Positions 1-6,443 of a DNA stretch of 7,385 nucleotides are shown in pieces. The notes beneath the pieces were generated by a model, which did not search any database, was not told the origin of the DNA, and was given only the letters and a program-made list of their open reading frames with translations. Source of the DNA: Gammaproteobacteria bacterium (GTDB lineage Bacteria; Pseudomonadota; Gammaproteobacteria; Steroidobacterales; SZUA-146); the NCBI GenBank assembly GCA_013002925.1, contig JABDLQ010000085.1:1-7385 (forward strand), given 5' to 3'. Within the stretch, counting starts at the first letter, position 1. Each line of letters opens with the position of its first letter. Position numbers and translations under genes: made by a program.

Positions 1-465
1 ATTATATTTTTGACTGCGCGCGATAGTGAACTCGATGCCATTTCGGGGTTGCGGCTCGGTGCCGATGACTATCTGACAAAAGACATTACCCTCAGTCACC
101 TGGTGGCCCGGGTCGTCGCACTGTTCCGGCGCACCGAGGCCCTGCAAAAAGACGATAAGGAAGAGAGCAACATTGCACGCGGACATTTGCGCATTAATGT
201 TGACCGCATGGTCGTCAGCTGGCGTGAGTTCGTCATTCCGCTGACTGTGACCGAATTCTGGCTGGTGTATGCATTGGCGCGCTATCCAGGGCATGTAAAA
301 AATCGTCAGCAGCTCATGGATGCGGCCAACGTGGTTTTGGATGACAATACGATCACCTCGCATATCAAGAGACTGCGCAAGAAATTTCTCGCAGTGGACC
401 AGGATTTTGACTCTATTGAAACAGTCTATGGCATGGGTTACCGCTGGAAAGGTGATGCGGTATAG
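1..465 (+). CDS. pdsR: PdsR-like OmpR-family response regulator (5' end missing)
   Basis: Response regulator of the type paired with the proteobacterial dedicated sortase system. Phosphorylated by its kinase, it should bind DNA through a C-terminal winged helix. The reading frame is open from base 1, so the gene is cut by the window edge; 154 residues are visible of a family usually about 225 long. The TTG at 10 is internal, not a start. Fragment residues 1-45 are the end of the receiver domain, with the conserved Thr (FLTAR, T5), the GADDYLTKD stretch and the conserved Lys (K27). The phospho-acceptor Asp lies off the window. Residues about 58-150 are an OmpR/PhoB-type DNA-binding domain: the LTVTEFWLVYALA helix, recognition helix around NTITSHIKRLRKKF (116-129) and the C-terminal hairpin YGMGYRW (143-149). 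The kinase gene follows 21 bp after the stop, in the same frame, surely as one operon. The response-regulator call is firm; the PdsR subfamily rests on remembered motifs and on the kinase next door. Confidence 0.9.
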   Translation: MIFLTARDSELDAISGLRLGADDYLTKDITLSHLVARVVALFRRTEALQKDDKEESNIARGHLRINVDRMVVSWREFVIPLTVTEFWLVYALARYPGHVKNRQQLMDAANVVLDDNTITSHIKRLRKKFLAVDQDFDSIETVYGMGYRWKGDAV

Positions 466-486
466 GCGCACGGCAACGCCAATACG

Positions 487-2580
487 ATGAGCCTGCGTAA
501 ACAGCTGTTGCTGGTCAGCCTGCTGACATTATTTCTTCCCTGGGCCGGTTGTCAGTACATCACAGAGCTGGAAACGGCGTTGCGGCAGGGTCAGCAAAAG
601 AGCCTGATGGATAGCGCCAACGCGCTTGCAAGCATATTGCAGGAACGCCGGCAGCTGCTGTACCGGTTTCGCTCTAACCTTTCCGCAGACGCCGATCCCG
701 TACGCGATCTGTATGCCCATCCGCTGACCACAGCCATCACGATTGACGGTTATAACGATGAATGGGGACTGGAGGCTAATCAGCTTCACCATCTGCGTGG
801 CGGCGAAACCACTGATGGTTCACTGGCAATCACGTTTGCCGTTGGCGCCGACCGCAACTTTCTGTATCTGTTTCTGGAGGTCACCGATGATCAGGTGACT
901 TACAGGAACGATGCCCGTGGCCCGGTACACGATGCGATTGCACTGATCTTCTGGGACAGCATGGAAAATTTTGCACGGTTTTCCCTGGAAACTGACGCAC
1001 CCGGCGAGATGCAGGCATCGGAGCCTGATGCACCTGCACAACACGCCTCACGAGCCCGGCAGGTGCTGGCCAACTGGCAACAAACTTCTACCGGCTATCA
1101 TGTCGAGATGCGCATACCGCAATCAATCACCGGACCGCGTTTTGGCTTCGCGGTCATCGACGGAGATGCACAGCCGCTCGATCCATTGCCCTACCTGGGC
1201 ACTATCGATCCCTACGACCCAAATCCTCTGCCGGGCCTGCTGGTGCAACCGCTGCCTGAGCTCACCAGTAATGTTAATGATCTGAGTCAAAGAGACCGGC
1301 GGCTGCGGATTGTCGATCGCCATGGTTGGGTGCTGGCGGAGGGTGGACAGTTGCGCCCGGCGCTCTCGGGCAACCCGCAGGAGGTTTCTCTGCTCGATCG
1401 GGTGTATCGCCGCATTCTTGACCCCGGATTGCGCGACTATCCTGACAATAATAAACAACCGGGTAAAATCTTTGGTCCCGAAGTAGCGTCGGCATTGCAG
1501 CGTGGTGTCAGCGACAGTATCTGGTATCAACCTGAAGATCTCGACTACGCAGTAATTTCGGCAGCAGCGCCTATCTACGACGGCGATAATATTGCTGGTG
1601 CGCTGATCCTCGAGCAAACCAGTGCGGAAACACTGCTGCTTACAAACAATGCACTCACGCGCATCCTGAGCGTCACCCTGTTTTCGACCGCGTTTGTTGT
1701 AGCCGGCCTGTTGGGCTTTGCAACGCTGTTGTCGTTGCGAATTCGCCGTCTTCGCAATGCGACCGAGCATGCCATGGAAGATGATGGCCGTCTGCACACA
1801 GACTTTCCCGGTGCCAGCGCAAGAGACGAGCTGGGTGACTTGTCACGCAGCTTCAAGAGCCTGCTACTGCAGCTCAATGCCTATACCGAGTATCTCAAGT
1901 CACTCGCCAGCAAGTTGTCGCACGAACTGCGCACACCGCTGGCAGTGGTACAGTCATCGCTGGATAACCTGCACAGTCAGGAACTGGGCGATGACTCAAA
2001 AGTTTATGCCCAACGTGCGACTGCCGGGGTTGCACGGTTGCGCCATATCGTCAGCGCCATGAGCGCTGCAAGCCGGGTGGAGCAAAGCATTGCCACTGCT
2101 GAATTCGACCGCTTCGACTTGGCCAGACTGATCTTCGATCTTGCCCACGCATACCAGGACACTTATGCAGACAGAGTCATCGTAGCAACGGGCCCGGACG
2201 ACCCGTGTCCATTCTCAGGCGTTGCGGATTTACTTGCCCAAATGATTGACAAGCTGATTGAAAATGCCGTCGACTTTACTCCTGCCGGCGGAGTCATACA
2301 GTTCAACCTGGAGCAGTCGCCGCGTCACTATGTGCTCGCAATCAGCAATGAGGGTCCTCCGTTGCCGGCCAATATGGCCGATCGTTTATTTGATTCGCTC
2401 ATCTCGGTGCGCGATGCCGGTGGTTCATCGACTGATAGCACGCACCTGGGATTCGGGTTGTACATTGCCAAACTGGTTGTGCAATTACATAGCGGCACCA
2501 TCAGCGCACATAACCTCAGAGACGGTGGCGGTGTAGAATTTAAAATTGTGCTGCCACGGCATGCAGACAAGGCGACCTGA
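487..2580 (+). CDS. pdsS: PdsS-like sensor histidine kinase with CBM9/DOMON-like periplasmic domain
   Basis: Inner-membrane sensor kinase of 697 residues, close to the roughly 700 I recall for the dedicated-sortase-system kinase family. TM1 is at about 5-21 and ends in the motif LPWAGCQYI. A long periplasmic region (about 22-390) follows. Residues about 83-255 look like a carbohydrate-binding family 9/DOMON-type beta-sandwich, with ITIDGYNDEW (85-93), the core strand FLYLFLEVTDDQV and DAIALIFWD. A second extracytoplasmic part follows, with RIVDRHGWVLAEGG. TM2 is at about 392-416. A HAMP linker runs over about 417-465. The HisKA H-box is SHELRTPL with catalytic His479, the N box has Asn593 (LIENAVDFTP), the G1-like motif is ISNEGPPLP (Asn621 where many kinases have Asp) and the G2 motif is GFGLYIAK (655-662). 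All kinase elements are present, so it should be active. The first ATG in the frame is used; there is no clear Shine-Dalgarno, which suggests translational coupling to the regulator 21 bp upstream. The ligand is unknown. Confidence 0.92.
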   Translation: MSLRKQLLLVSLLTLFLPWAGCQYITELETALRQGQQKSLMDSANALASILQERRQLLYRFRSNLSADADPVRDLYAHPLTTAITIDGYNDEWGLEANQLHHLRGGETTDGSLAITFAVGADRNFLYLFLEVTDDQVTYRNDARGPVHDAIALIFWDSMENFARFSLETDAPGEMQASEPDAPAQHASRARQVLANWQQTSTGYHVEMRIPQSITGPRFGFAVIDGDAQPLDPLPYLGTIDPYDPNPLPGLLVQPLPELTSNVNDLSQRDRRLRIVDRHGWVLAEGGQLRPALSGNPQEVSLLDRVYRRILDPGLRDYPDNNKQPGKIFGPEVASALQRGVSDSIWYQPEDLDYAVISAAAPIYDGDNIAGALILEQTSAETLLLTNNALTRILSVTLFSTAFVVAGLLGFATLLSLRIRRLRNATEHAMEDDGRLHTDFPGASARDELGDLSRSFKSLLLQLNAYTEYLKSLASKLSHELRTPLAVVQSSLDNLHSQELGDDSKVYAQRATAGVARLRHIVSAMSAASRVEQSIATAEFDRFDLARLIFDLAHAYQDTYADRVIVATGPDDPCPFSGVADLLAQMIDKLIENAVDFTPAGGVIQFNLEQSPRHYVLAISNEGPPLPANMADRLFDSLISVRDAGGSSTDSTHLGFGLYIAKLVVQLHSGTISAHNLRDGGGVEFKIVLPRHADKAT

Positions 2581-2584
2581 GAGG

Positions 2585-2965
2585 CTACGACCCGTCGTTG
2601 GTGAATAGAATAGGTTTTTGCGCATCGACGGGTGGCGCATCAAAGATGACTCGCCCGTTTTCATACACGGTGATCGCAGCGAGCCCGGCGTCGGACGAAA
2701 CCTGCAGTCGTACCCGCTTTAACTCGCCGCCCTGAAACGAGATGCTGGAGGAGCCTGTTCCTGACAGATCCCGCACGCGCTCCTCACCGTTGACAACAAA
2801 TGTATAGCTGCCGGTGTACCGCACCGGTACTGGCGTTGACGAACCAATGACCACGATCTGATAGTCGCGCAACTTTGCTGTGCTGTTGTCGCACGCGCAC
2901 CCGCTGACGAGCAGCACCGCAGGAAGTAACCACCAGGCCCGCAATAGACGTGCGGCGATCGACAT
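2585..2965 (-). CDS. Small putative outer-membrane lipoprotein, unknown function
   Basis: A 126-residue protein that I do not recognise as a named family. Residues 1-22 form a lipoprotein signal peptide: basic N-terminus (ARLLRA), a hydrophobic stretch and the lipobox VSG-Cys with Cys23. The residue after Cys is Ala, not Asp, so Lol sorting to the outer membrane is expected. The mature part, about 100 residues, alternates hydrophobic and polar residues and looks all-beta: YQIVVIGSSTPVPVRYTGSYTFVVNG, then SSISFQGGELKRVRLQVSS, then ITVYENGRVIFDA. This pattern is reminiscent of small beta-sandwich accessory proteins such as MmpS, but that is only a fold-level guess. The gene starts 2 bp after the stop of the LEA14-like lipoprotein gene with little recognisable Shine-Dalgarno, so it is probably translated by coupling in the same operon. 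Its stop lies 4 bp from the stop of the convergent pdsS gene. Confidence 0.78.
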   Translation of the reverse strand: MSIAARLLRAWWLLPAVLLVSGCACDNSTAKLRDYQIVVIGSSTPVPVRYTGSYTFVVNGEERVRDLSGTGSSSISFQGGELKRVRLQVSSDAGLAAITVYENGRVIFDAPPVDAQKPILFTNDGS

Positions 2966-2967
2966 GA

Positions 2968-3456
2968 TTATTGTGCTGCGATGCCCGTAAGGCTTACCTG
3001 GCCTGATTTGCTAAACGGAATCGGGTTCACAAAAGGCATATCCACGGCGATATTACCGGTTACCGAGTAGTCAAGACTCTCGGGGCCCTGGCGGATAACA
3101 CTGTAAATTTGCCGCGCCGACTCCAGCAAGTTCGTTGAGATATCAATGCCTACCAGGTCCTCCCCTCTCGCCGGAACTGAAAACGCATTGGGTGTCACGC
3201 CGCTGGCGAAATCTACCCCGGCCAGTGTAATCGCGTAATCAATCCCTTTGATCGGCACAGCGATCGAGTTCGGGTTTTGCACTCTCAGTGTCAGGCGGTA
3301 GCGCTGTTCCAGCAATCCTGCCTGTAGCAACTGGACGTTGGCCAGGCTGACTTTCGGTGGATCAACGATCCCGCCGAGCGAGGAGCAACCGGCTGCAAGC
3401 GTCACCAGCAGTAACACACTCAGTGCGCGCTGGATTTTTCGAGGTAAAATTGGCAT
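2968..3456 (-). CDS. LEA14/WHy-domain lipoprotein
   Basis: A 162-residue lipoprotein with a LEA type 2 (WHy) domain. The signal peptide covers residues 1-23 with basic start MPILPRKIQR, a hydrophobic core and the lipobox LAAG-Cys (Cys24); the following Ser predicts transfer to the outer membrane. Residues about 38-160 fit the WHy beta-sandwich: a first strand VSLANVQLLQAG, then RLTLRVQNPNSIAVPIKGIDYAITL with the diagnostic Asn-Pro-Asn (61-63), the LAGVDFASG turn typical of bacterial members, and VPARGEDLVGIDIS. Bacterial lipoproteins of this type are common in Gammaproteobacteria; the domain is linked to water stress in plants, but the bacterial role is not settled. The ATG is supported by a GGAG placed 6 bp upstream (complement of 3463-3466). 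It is the first gene of a two-gene operon with the small lipoprotein downstream. Confidence 0.88.
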   Translation of the reverse strand: MPILPRKIQRALSVLLLVTLAAGCSSLGGIVDPPKVSLANVQLLQAGLLEQRYRLTLRVQNPNSIAVPIKGIDYAITLAGVDFASGVTPNAFSVPARGEDLVGIDISTNLLESARQIYSVIRQGPESLDYSVTGNIAVDMPFVNPIPFSKSGQVSLTGIAAQ

Positions 3457-3481
3457 GTCTTTCTCCAGAGAAACTTCGGGA

Positions 3482-3487
3482 ATTATA
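3482..3487 (-). promoter_or_regulatory. Candidate -10 box of the lipoprotein operon
   Basis: Read on the minus strand these bases are TATAAT, an exact sigma-70 -10 consensus, 26 bp upstream of the LEA14-like start codon. Transcription would begin near 3475, giving a leader of about 20 nt that contains the GGAG Shine-Dalgarno at 3463-3466. No good -35 is found 16-18 bp upstream (GCGTTT or CGTTTT), so the promoter may be weak or need an activator. The box directly abuts and partly overlaps the left arm of the inverted repeat at 3486-3531. Confidence 0.4.
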
Positions 3488-3540
3488 CGGATTCATGTCC
3501 GGTAAAACGCGACATTAAACGACAATCCGTACTTTTTTTG
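3486..3540 (+). terminator. Inverted repeat followed by T7, possible rightward terminator
   Basis: The arms TACGGATT (3486-3493) and AATCCGTA (3524-3531) pair perfectly over 8 bp. Inside them ATGTC (3495-3499) and GACAT (3511-3515) form a second 5-bp stem around an 11-nt loop. One unpaired C and then seven T (3533-3539) follow on the plus strand. The arrangement resembles an intrinsic terminator for rightward transcription, although the outer stem is only moderately GC-rich and is interrupted by an asymmetric internal loop. The nearest rightward gene is pdsS, whose stop is 900 bp to the left. Alternatively the repeat is an operator for the leftward lipoprotein promoter that touches its left arm. 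Confidence 0.35.
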
Positions 3541-3675
3541 CATCGTTGACAGCATTTCTGAGCCAGTCTGACAATATGAGACCGCTGGTTGGATATGCGA
3601 TAGCGATGTGTCGTTACCTGTGTCTTGCCGTCCGATTGCCGGTCGGTAAAGGAACGTCGGCGCATCAGCATTCGT
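3541..3675. other. Non-coding stretch between MATE and lipoprotein genes
   Basis: No convincing gene is seen. A 68-codon minus-strand frame (3483-3689) crosses this stretch and overlaps the MATE 3' end by 14 bp, but its product is rich in Arg, Gln, Ser and Cys without any recognisable domain, and it also covers the inverted repeat, so I treat it as chance. On the plus strand an exact TTGACA (3546-3551) is followed after 18 bp by GACAAT; this would fire into the antisense side of the MATE gene and is probably coincidental. No clear terminator for the leftward MATE transcript is seen, so MATE transcription could run on into the lipoprotein operon. Confidence 0.5.
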
Positions 3676-5067
3676 TCAACGGTGTGCATGGCTGATCGAC
3701 CTGAAGCGCCAGCACAGCAATGCCGCTGACACAGTCAATCCGGCCGCCAGACCACCCCAGACACCCTGCCCTCGCCAGTCAAGCTGAGTGCCGAAATACC
3801 ATGCCACTGGAAAACCAATGACCCAGTATGAAAACACATTGATGTAAAACGGGACACGCGTGTCCTTAAAACCGCGCACCGCGCCTGCGGCGCCCACCTG
3901 CATCCCATCGGCAATCTGAAATACCACGGCCATGGTCAGTAGTTGGGCCGCAATGATCCGCACCGCCTCATCATCGACATAGAGTGTTGTAATCGGGCCG
4001 CGAAACAGGAGCAATACGAGCGCTGAAAAGGCCATGAATATACTGCATATCGCAATTCCAACCCACCCGGTAAAACGCGCTCGTCGCAGGTTTTCCGCGC
4101 CTACGGCCTGGCCGACACGAATCATGATCGCTGAATGTAGCGCCAGAGGAACCATAAACATGGTGGATGCGTAATTGATCGCAACAGAATGGGCGGCGGC
4201 CTCATTGGCACCCAAAGTTCCCATGATCAGACCGGCAGCGCTGAACAGGCCGACTTCTGCAGAAACACTGCCACTGATTGGTAGCCCGACCCCGAGGATT
4301 TCGCGCAGGCGTACCGGATGCGGCCACTCGAATCGTTCAAAGAGATTGATGCGTGCATATATTTTTCCGGTTTTGACAAAGTACAGCAACATGCCAAGAA
4401 ATGTACACCACATGGCAATGGCGGTAGCGTATCCGCAACCGACGGTTCCCAGGGCAGGGGCACCAAAGTTACCAAACATCAGAACGTAGTTGCCCAGTGC
4501 GTTTACACACAGGCCCGCCAATGCAATGAACATGATGGGTTTTGTATGGCCGATACCCTCACTGATGTAGCGCAGCCCCAGGAACGCATAGATTGCAAAC
4601 GTGCCGAACGACAGCGCACGCAAGTAGCCATGCGCGATGGGAATCAACTCTGCCTGAATTCCAATCACCCGCATGACATTGTCGGCCCCATGACGCAGGA
4701 ACAAAAATATGCCCGTTGCGATAAAAAAACCGAGCCACAGGCTTTGCCGACCCGTTTCGCCAATTTGTCGATCTTCACCCGCACCGTCGAGCTGTGCGGT
4801 GATGGGATTCAGCGCCATGAGTATTCCCATGCCCGCCAAAAACACGAATGCCCAGATGGTGTTGCCGACACCCACGCCGGCAAGATCAGCCGCTCCGATC
4901 TTGCCCGTCATTATAAAATCTATAAACGTATTCAGACCGGTGATGACATTGTTGACGATCAGCGGCAGTCCCAGGGCAATCAGAGCCCGACTTTCCGCAA
5001 TGATCTCGTTACGCTGAATCTTTGCTGTCACAAGTGCGGTCGACTTATTGGTATCATGCGGGGTCAA
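3676..5067 (-). CDS. MATE-family multidrug efflux transporter (NorM type)
   Basis: A cation-coupled antiporter of the inner membrane that should export cationic drugs or toxic metabolites in exchange for Na+ or H+. At 463 residues it has the usual MATE length, with twelve predicted membrane helices in two six-helix halves. Typical motifs are visible: GLPLIVNNVITGLNTFIDFIM in TM1 with Asp50, GANEAAAHSVAIN, the TM7 acid Glu271, and QIADGMQ with Asp387 followed by GAVRGFKDTRVP. Asp50, Glu271 and Asp387 are likely equivalents of the functional acids Asp36, Glu255 and Asp371 of Vibrio cholerae NorM. The start is uncertain: an in-frame TGA immediately precedes the TTG at 5067, no ATG occurs before Met53 inside TM1, and a GTG at 5031 (codon 13) is the main alternative. 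The only Shine-Dalgarno-like GAG lies very close to the TTG. It is divergent from the thiolase gene, with a 15-bp inverted repeat just upstream. The exact substrate cannot be told. Confidence 0.92.
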   Translation of the reverse strand: MTPHDTNKSTALVTAKIQRNEIIAESRALIALGLPLIVNNVITGLNTFIDFIMTGKIGAADLAGVGVGNTIWAFVFLAGMGILMALNPITAQLDGAGEDRQIGETGRQSLWLGFFIATGIFLFLRHGADNVMRVIGIQAELIPIAHGYLRALSFGTFAIYAFLGLRYISEGIGHTKPIMFIALAGLCVNALGNYVLMFGNFGAPALGTVGCGYATAIAMWCTFLGMLLYFVKTGKIYARINLFERFEWPHPVRLREILGVGLPISGSVSAEVGLFSAAGLIMGTLGANEAAAHSVAINYASTMFMVPLALHSAIMIRVGQAVGAENLRRARFTGWVGIAICSIFMAFSALVLLLFRGPITTLYVDDEAVRIIAAQLLTMAVVFQIADGMQVGAAGAVRGFKDTRVPFYINVFSYWVIGFPVAWYFGTQLDWRGQGVWGGLAAGLTVSAALLCWRFRSISHAHR

Positions 5068-5075
5068 TCACTCTA

Positions 5076-5090
5076 GCACAGTAATTGTGC
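5076..5090. promoter_or_regulatory. 15-bp near-palindrome upstream of the MATE gene, possible operator
   Basis: The arms GCACA and TGTGC flank a 5-bp centre GTAAT, and six of the seven base pairs around the central A are complementary. It lies 8 bp upstream of the TTG start of the MATE gene and 40 bp upstream of the thiolase start, in a 63-bp divergent region. Size and position suit a dimeric repressor of the TetR or MarR kind, but no such regulator gene is in the window. On the MATE mRNA it could also form a small hairpin near the ribosome site. Confidence 0.35.
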
Positions 5091-5100
5091 GAGATATCAA

Positions 5101-5115
5101 CGGGCCGTTTGCCCG
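5101..5115. repeat. CGGGC/GCCCG inverted repeat before the thiolase gene
   Basis: A perfect 5-bp GC-only stem with a 5-nt loop, ending 5 bp before the thiolase Shine-Dalgarno (TGGAG, 5120-5124). It could form a small hairpin in the 5' leader or be part of a protein-binding site. No T run follows, so it is not an intrinsic terminator. Confidence 0.3.
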
Positions 5116-5130
5116 GGTCTGGAGCCTTTT

Positions 5131-6411
5131 ATGAACAGCACACATAGAAAAGTCGCGATACTGGGCGGCACCCGCATCCCTTTTTGCCGCTCGCATACCC
5201 AGTATGCAAGTGCCTCGAATCAGGACATGCTCACCGCAGCACTCGCCGGCATCGTGCGGCGCTTCGATCTGCACAATGAGGCTCTGGGCGACGTCGCCTG
5301 CGGCGCGGTGATCAAACACTCAAAAGACTGGAATCTGGCGCGGGAGTCTGTCCTTGGCTGCGGATTATCTGCATCAACACCCGCATTTGATTTACAGCGA
5401 GCCTGTGGTACCTCACTCGAAGCTGCGATTTTACTGGGCAACAAAATTTCAGTTGGCCAGATTGACTCGGCGATTGCCGGAGGGTCGGACACAACCAGCG
5501 ATGCGCCTATCGTCTATCCCCGGGCGTACCGCGAAATGCTGATGCAAGCTTATCGTGCGCGCTCGATGAAAGATCGACTGGCCGCTTTTACACGCTTTCG
5601 CCCCGGTCACCTGGTGCCTGAATATCCTGGTGTCAATGAGCCACGCACAAAATTATCCATGGGTGAGAGCACCGAGATGATGGCCAAAGAGTGGGGCATT
5701 AGTCGCGCGGAACAGGACGCATTGGCATTGGCCAGTCACGAAAAAGCTGCTGCTGCGTACGACAGTGGTTTTTTTGCCGATCTGGTCGTGCCGTTTCGGG
5801 GTGCATCAACAGACAACAACCTGCGTCGTGACAGCTCGCTGGAGAAGCTGGCAAAACTAAAACCCGCATTTGATCGTAAAAGCGGAAACGGTACGCTGAC
5901 CGCGGGCAACAGTACGCCATTGACCGATGGCGCTGCCGCGGTACTGCTGTCATCGCAAGAGTGGGCTGCGGCACATAATCTGGACGTGCAGTCATACCTG
6001 ACGTACGGCAAAGTTGCCGCAGTCGATTTTGTCGAGAGTGAAGGACTGCTGATGGCGCCTGCGTACGCGGTATCCGCAATGCTCGAAGATGCCAGTCTGA
6101 CTTTGCAGGACTTCGATTTTTATGAAATTCATGAGGCCTTTGCCGCGCAGGTGTTATGTACATTGCGGGCCTGGGAGTCAGAAGATTTCTGTCGCAACAA
6201 GCTTGGCCGCGACGCCGCGCTGGGTAGCATCGACATGACAAAACTCAATGTAACCGGCAGCAGCCTGGCCCTAGGGCATCCATTTGCTGCTACCGGCGCA
6301 AGAATTCTGGCCACTGCGTCAAAACTGCTGGAACAAAAAGGCTCCGGGCGCACTCTGATATCGATATGTACCGCAGGTGGCATGGGGGTCACCGCAATTA
6401 TTGAACGCTAG
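5131..6411 (+). CDS. Thiolase, FadI-like acetyl-CoA C-acyltransferase
   Basis: Cytoplasmic thiolase of 426 residues that should cleave 3-ketoacyl-CoA with CoA (beta-oxidation) or run the reverse condensation. All catalytic elements are present: the nucleophile Cys92 in QRACGTSLEAA, the HEAFA motif with His334, His383 in GHPFAATGAR and the proton-shuttling Cys413 in CTAGGMG. The combination AFDLQRACGTSLEAAILLGNKI, AGGSDTTSDAPI and GHPFAATGAR is most like FadI, the beta subunit of the anaerobic-type trifunctional complex (about 436 residues). No FadJ-like hydratase/dehydrogenase gene is beside it, so it probably acts alone or with a partner encoded elsewhere, and I give no gene symbol. The ATG has a good Shine-Dalgarno, GGAG at 5121-5124, 6 bp upstream. 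It is divergent from the MATE gene, and the DUF4184 gene follows after 32 bp in the same direction, possibly co-transcribed. Chain-length preference cannot be judged. Confidence 0.93.
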   Translation: MNSTHRKVAILGGTRIPFCRSHTQYASASNQDMLTAALAGIVRRFDLHNEALGDVACGAVIKHSKDWNLARESVLGCGLSASTPAFDLQRACGTSLEAAILLGNKISVGQIDSAIAGGSDTTSDAPIVYPRAYREMLMQAYRARSMKDRLAAFTRFRPGHLVPEYPGVNEPRTKLSMGESTEMMAKEWGISRAEQDALALASHEKAAAAYDSGFFADLVVPFRGASTDNNLRRDSSLEKLAKLKPAFDRKSGNGTLTAGNSTPLTDGAAAVLLSSQEWAAAHNLDVQSYLTYGKVAAVDFVESEGLLMAPAYAVSAMLEDASLTLQDFDFYEIHEAFAAQVLCTLRAWESEDFCRNKLGRDAALGSIDMTKLNVTGSSLALGHPFAATGARILATASKLLEQKGSGRTLISICTAGGMGVTAIIER

Positions 6412-6443
6412 CAGAGCGCTAATCCGCCAAAGATACGAAAGGT

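Noticed and set aside
535..552. Lipobox-like WAG-Cys (Cys22) at the end of the first kinase membrane helix
   Set aside because: Trp at -3 is atypical for a lipobox, and the kinase needs this helix as a membrane anchor; the motif looks like a feature of this kinase family rather than a lipoprotein signal.
1123..1797. 224-codon open frame on the minus strand opposite pdsS
   Set aside because: Entirely antisense to the kinase gene, low-complexity Arg/Gln-rich product without motifs or a plausible ribosome site.
3546..3575. Plus-strand TTGACA and GACAAT with an 18-bp spacer, possible antisense promoter
   Set aside because: A perfect hexamer is expected a few times by chance on two strands of this length, the second box is only 4 of 6, and there is no gene in that direction before the antisense side of the MATE gene.
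3483..3689. 68-codon minus-strand frame between the MATE and lipoprotein genes
   Set aside because: Overlaps the MATE 3' end, covers the inverted repeat and the candidate promoter, and encodes no recognisable signal or domain; its several Cys residues are not in a clear zinc-binding spacing.
4318..5076. 252-codon open frame on the plus strand opposite the MATE gene
   Set aside because: It mirrors a strongly supported transporter gene; its product is polar, rich in Gln, Arg and Cys, and has no recognisable domain, as expected for an antisense shadow.
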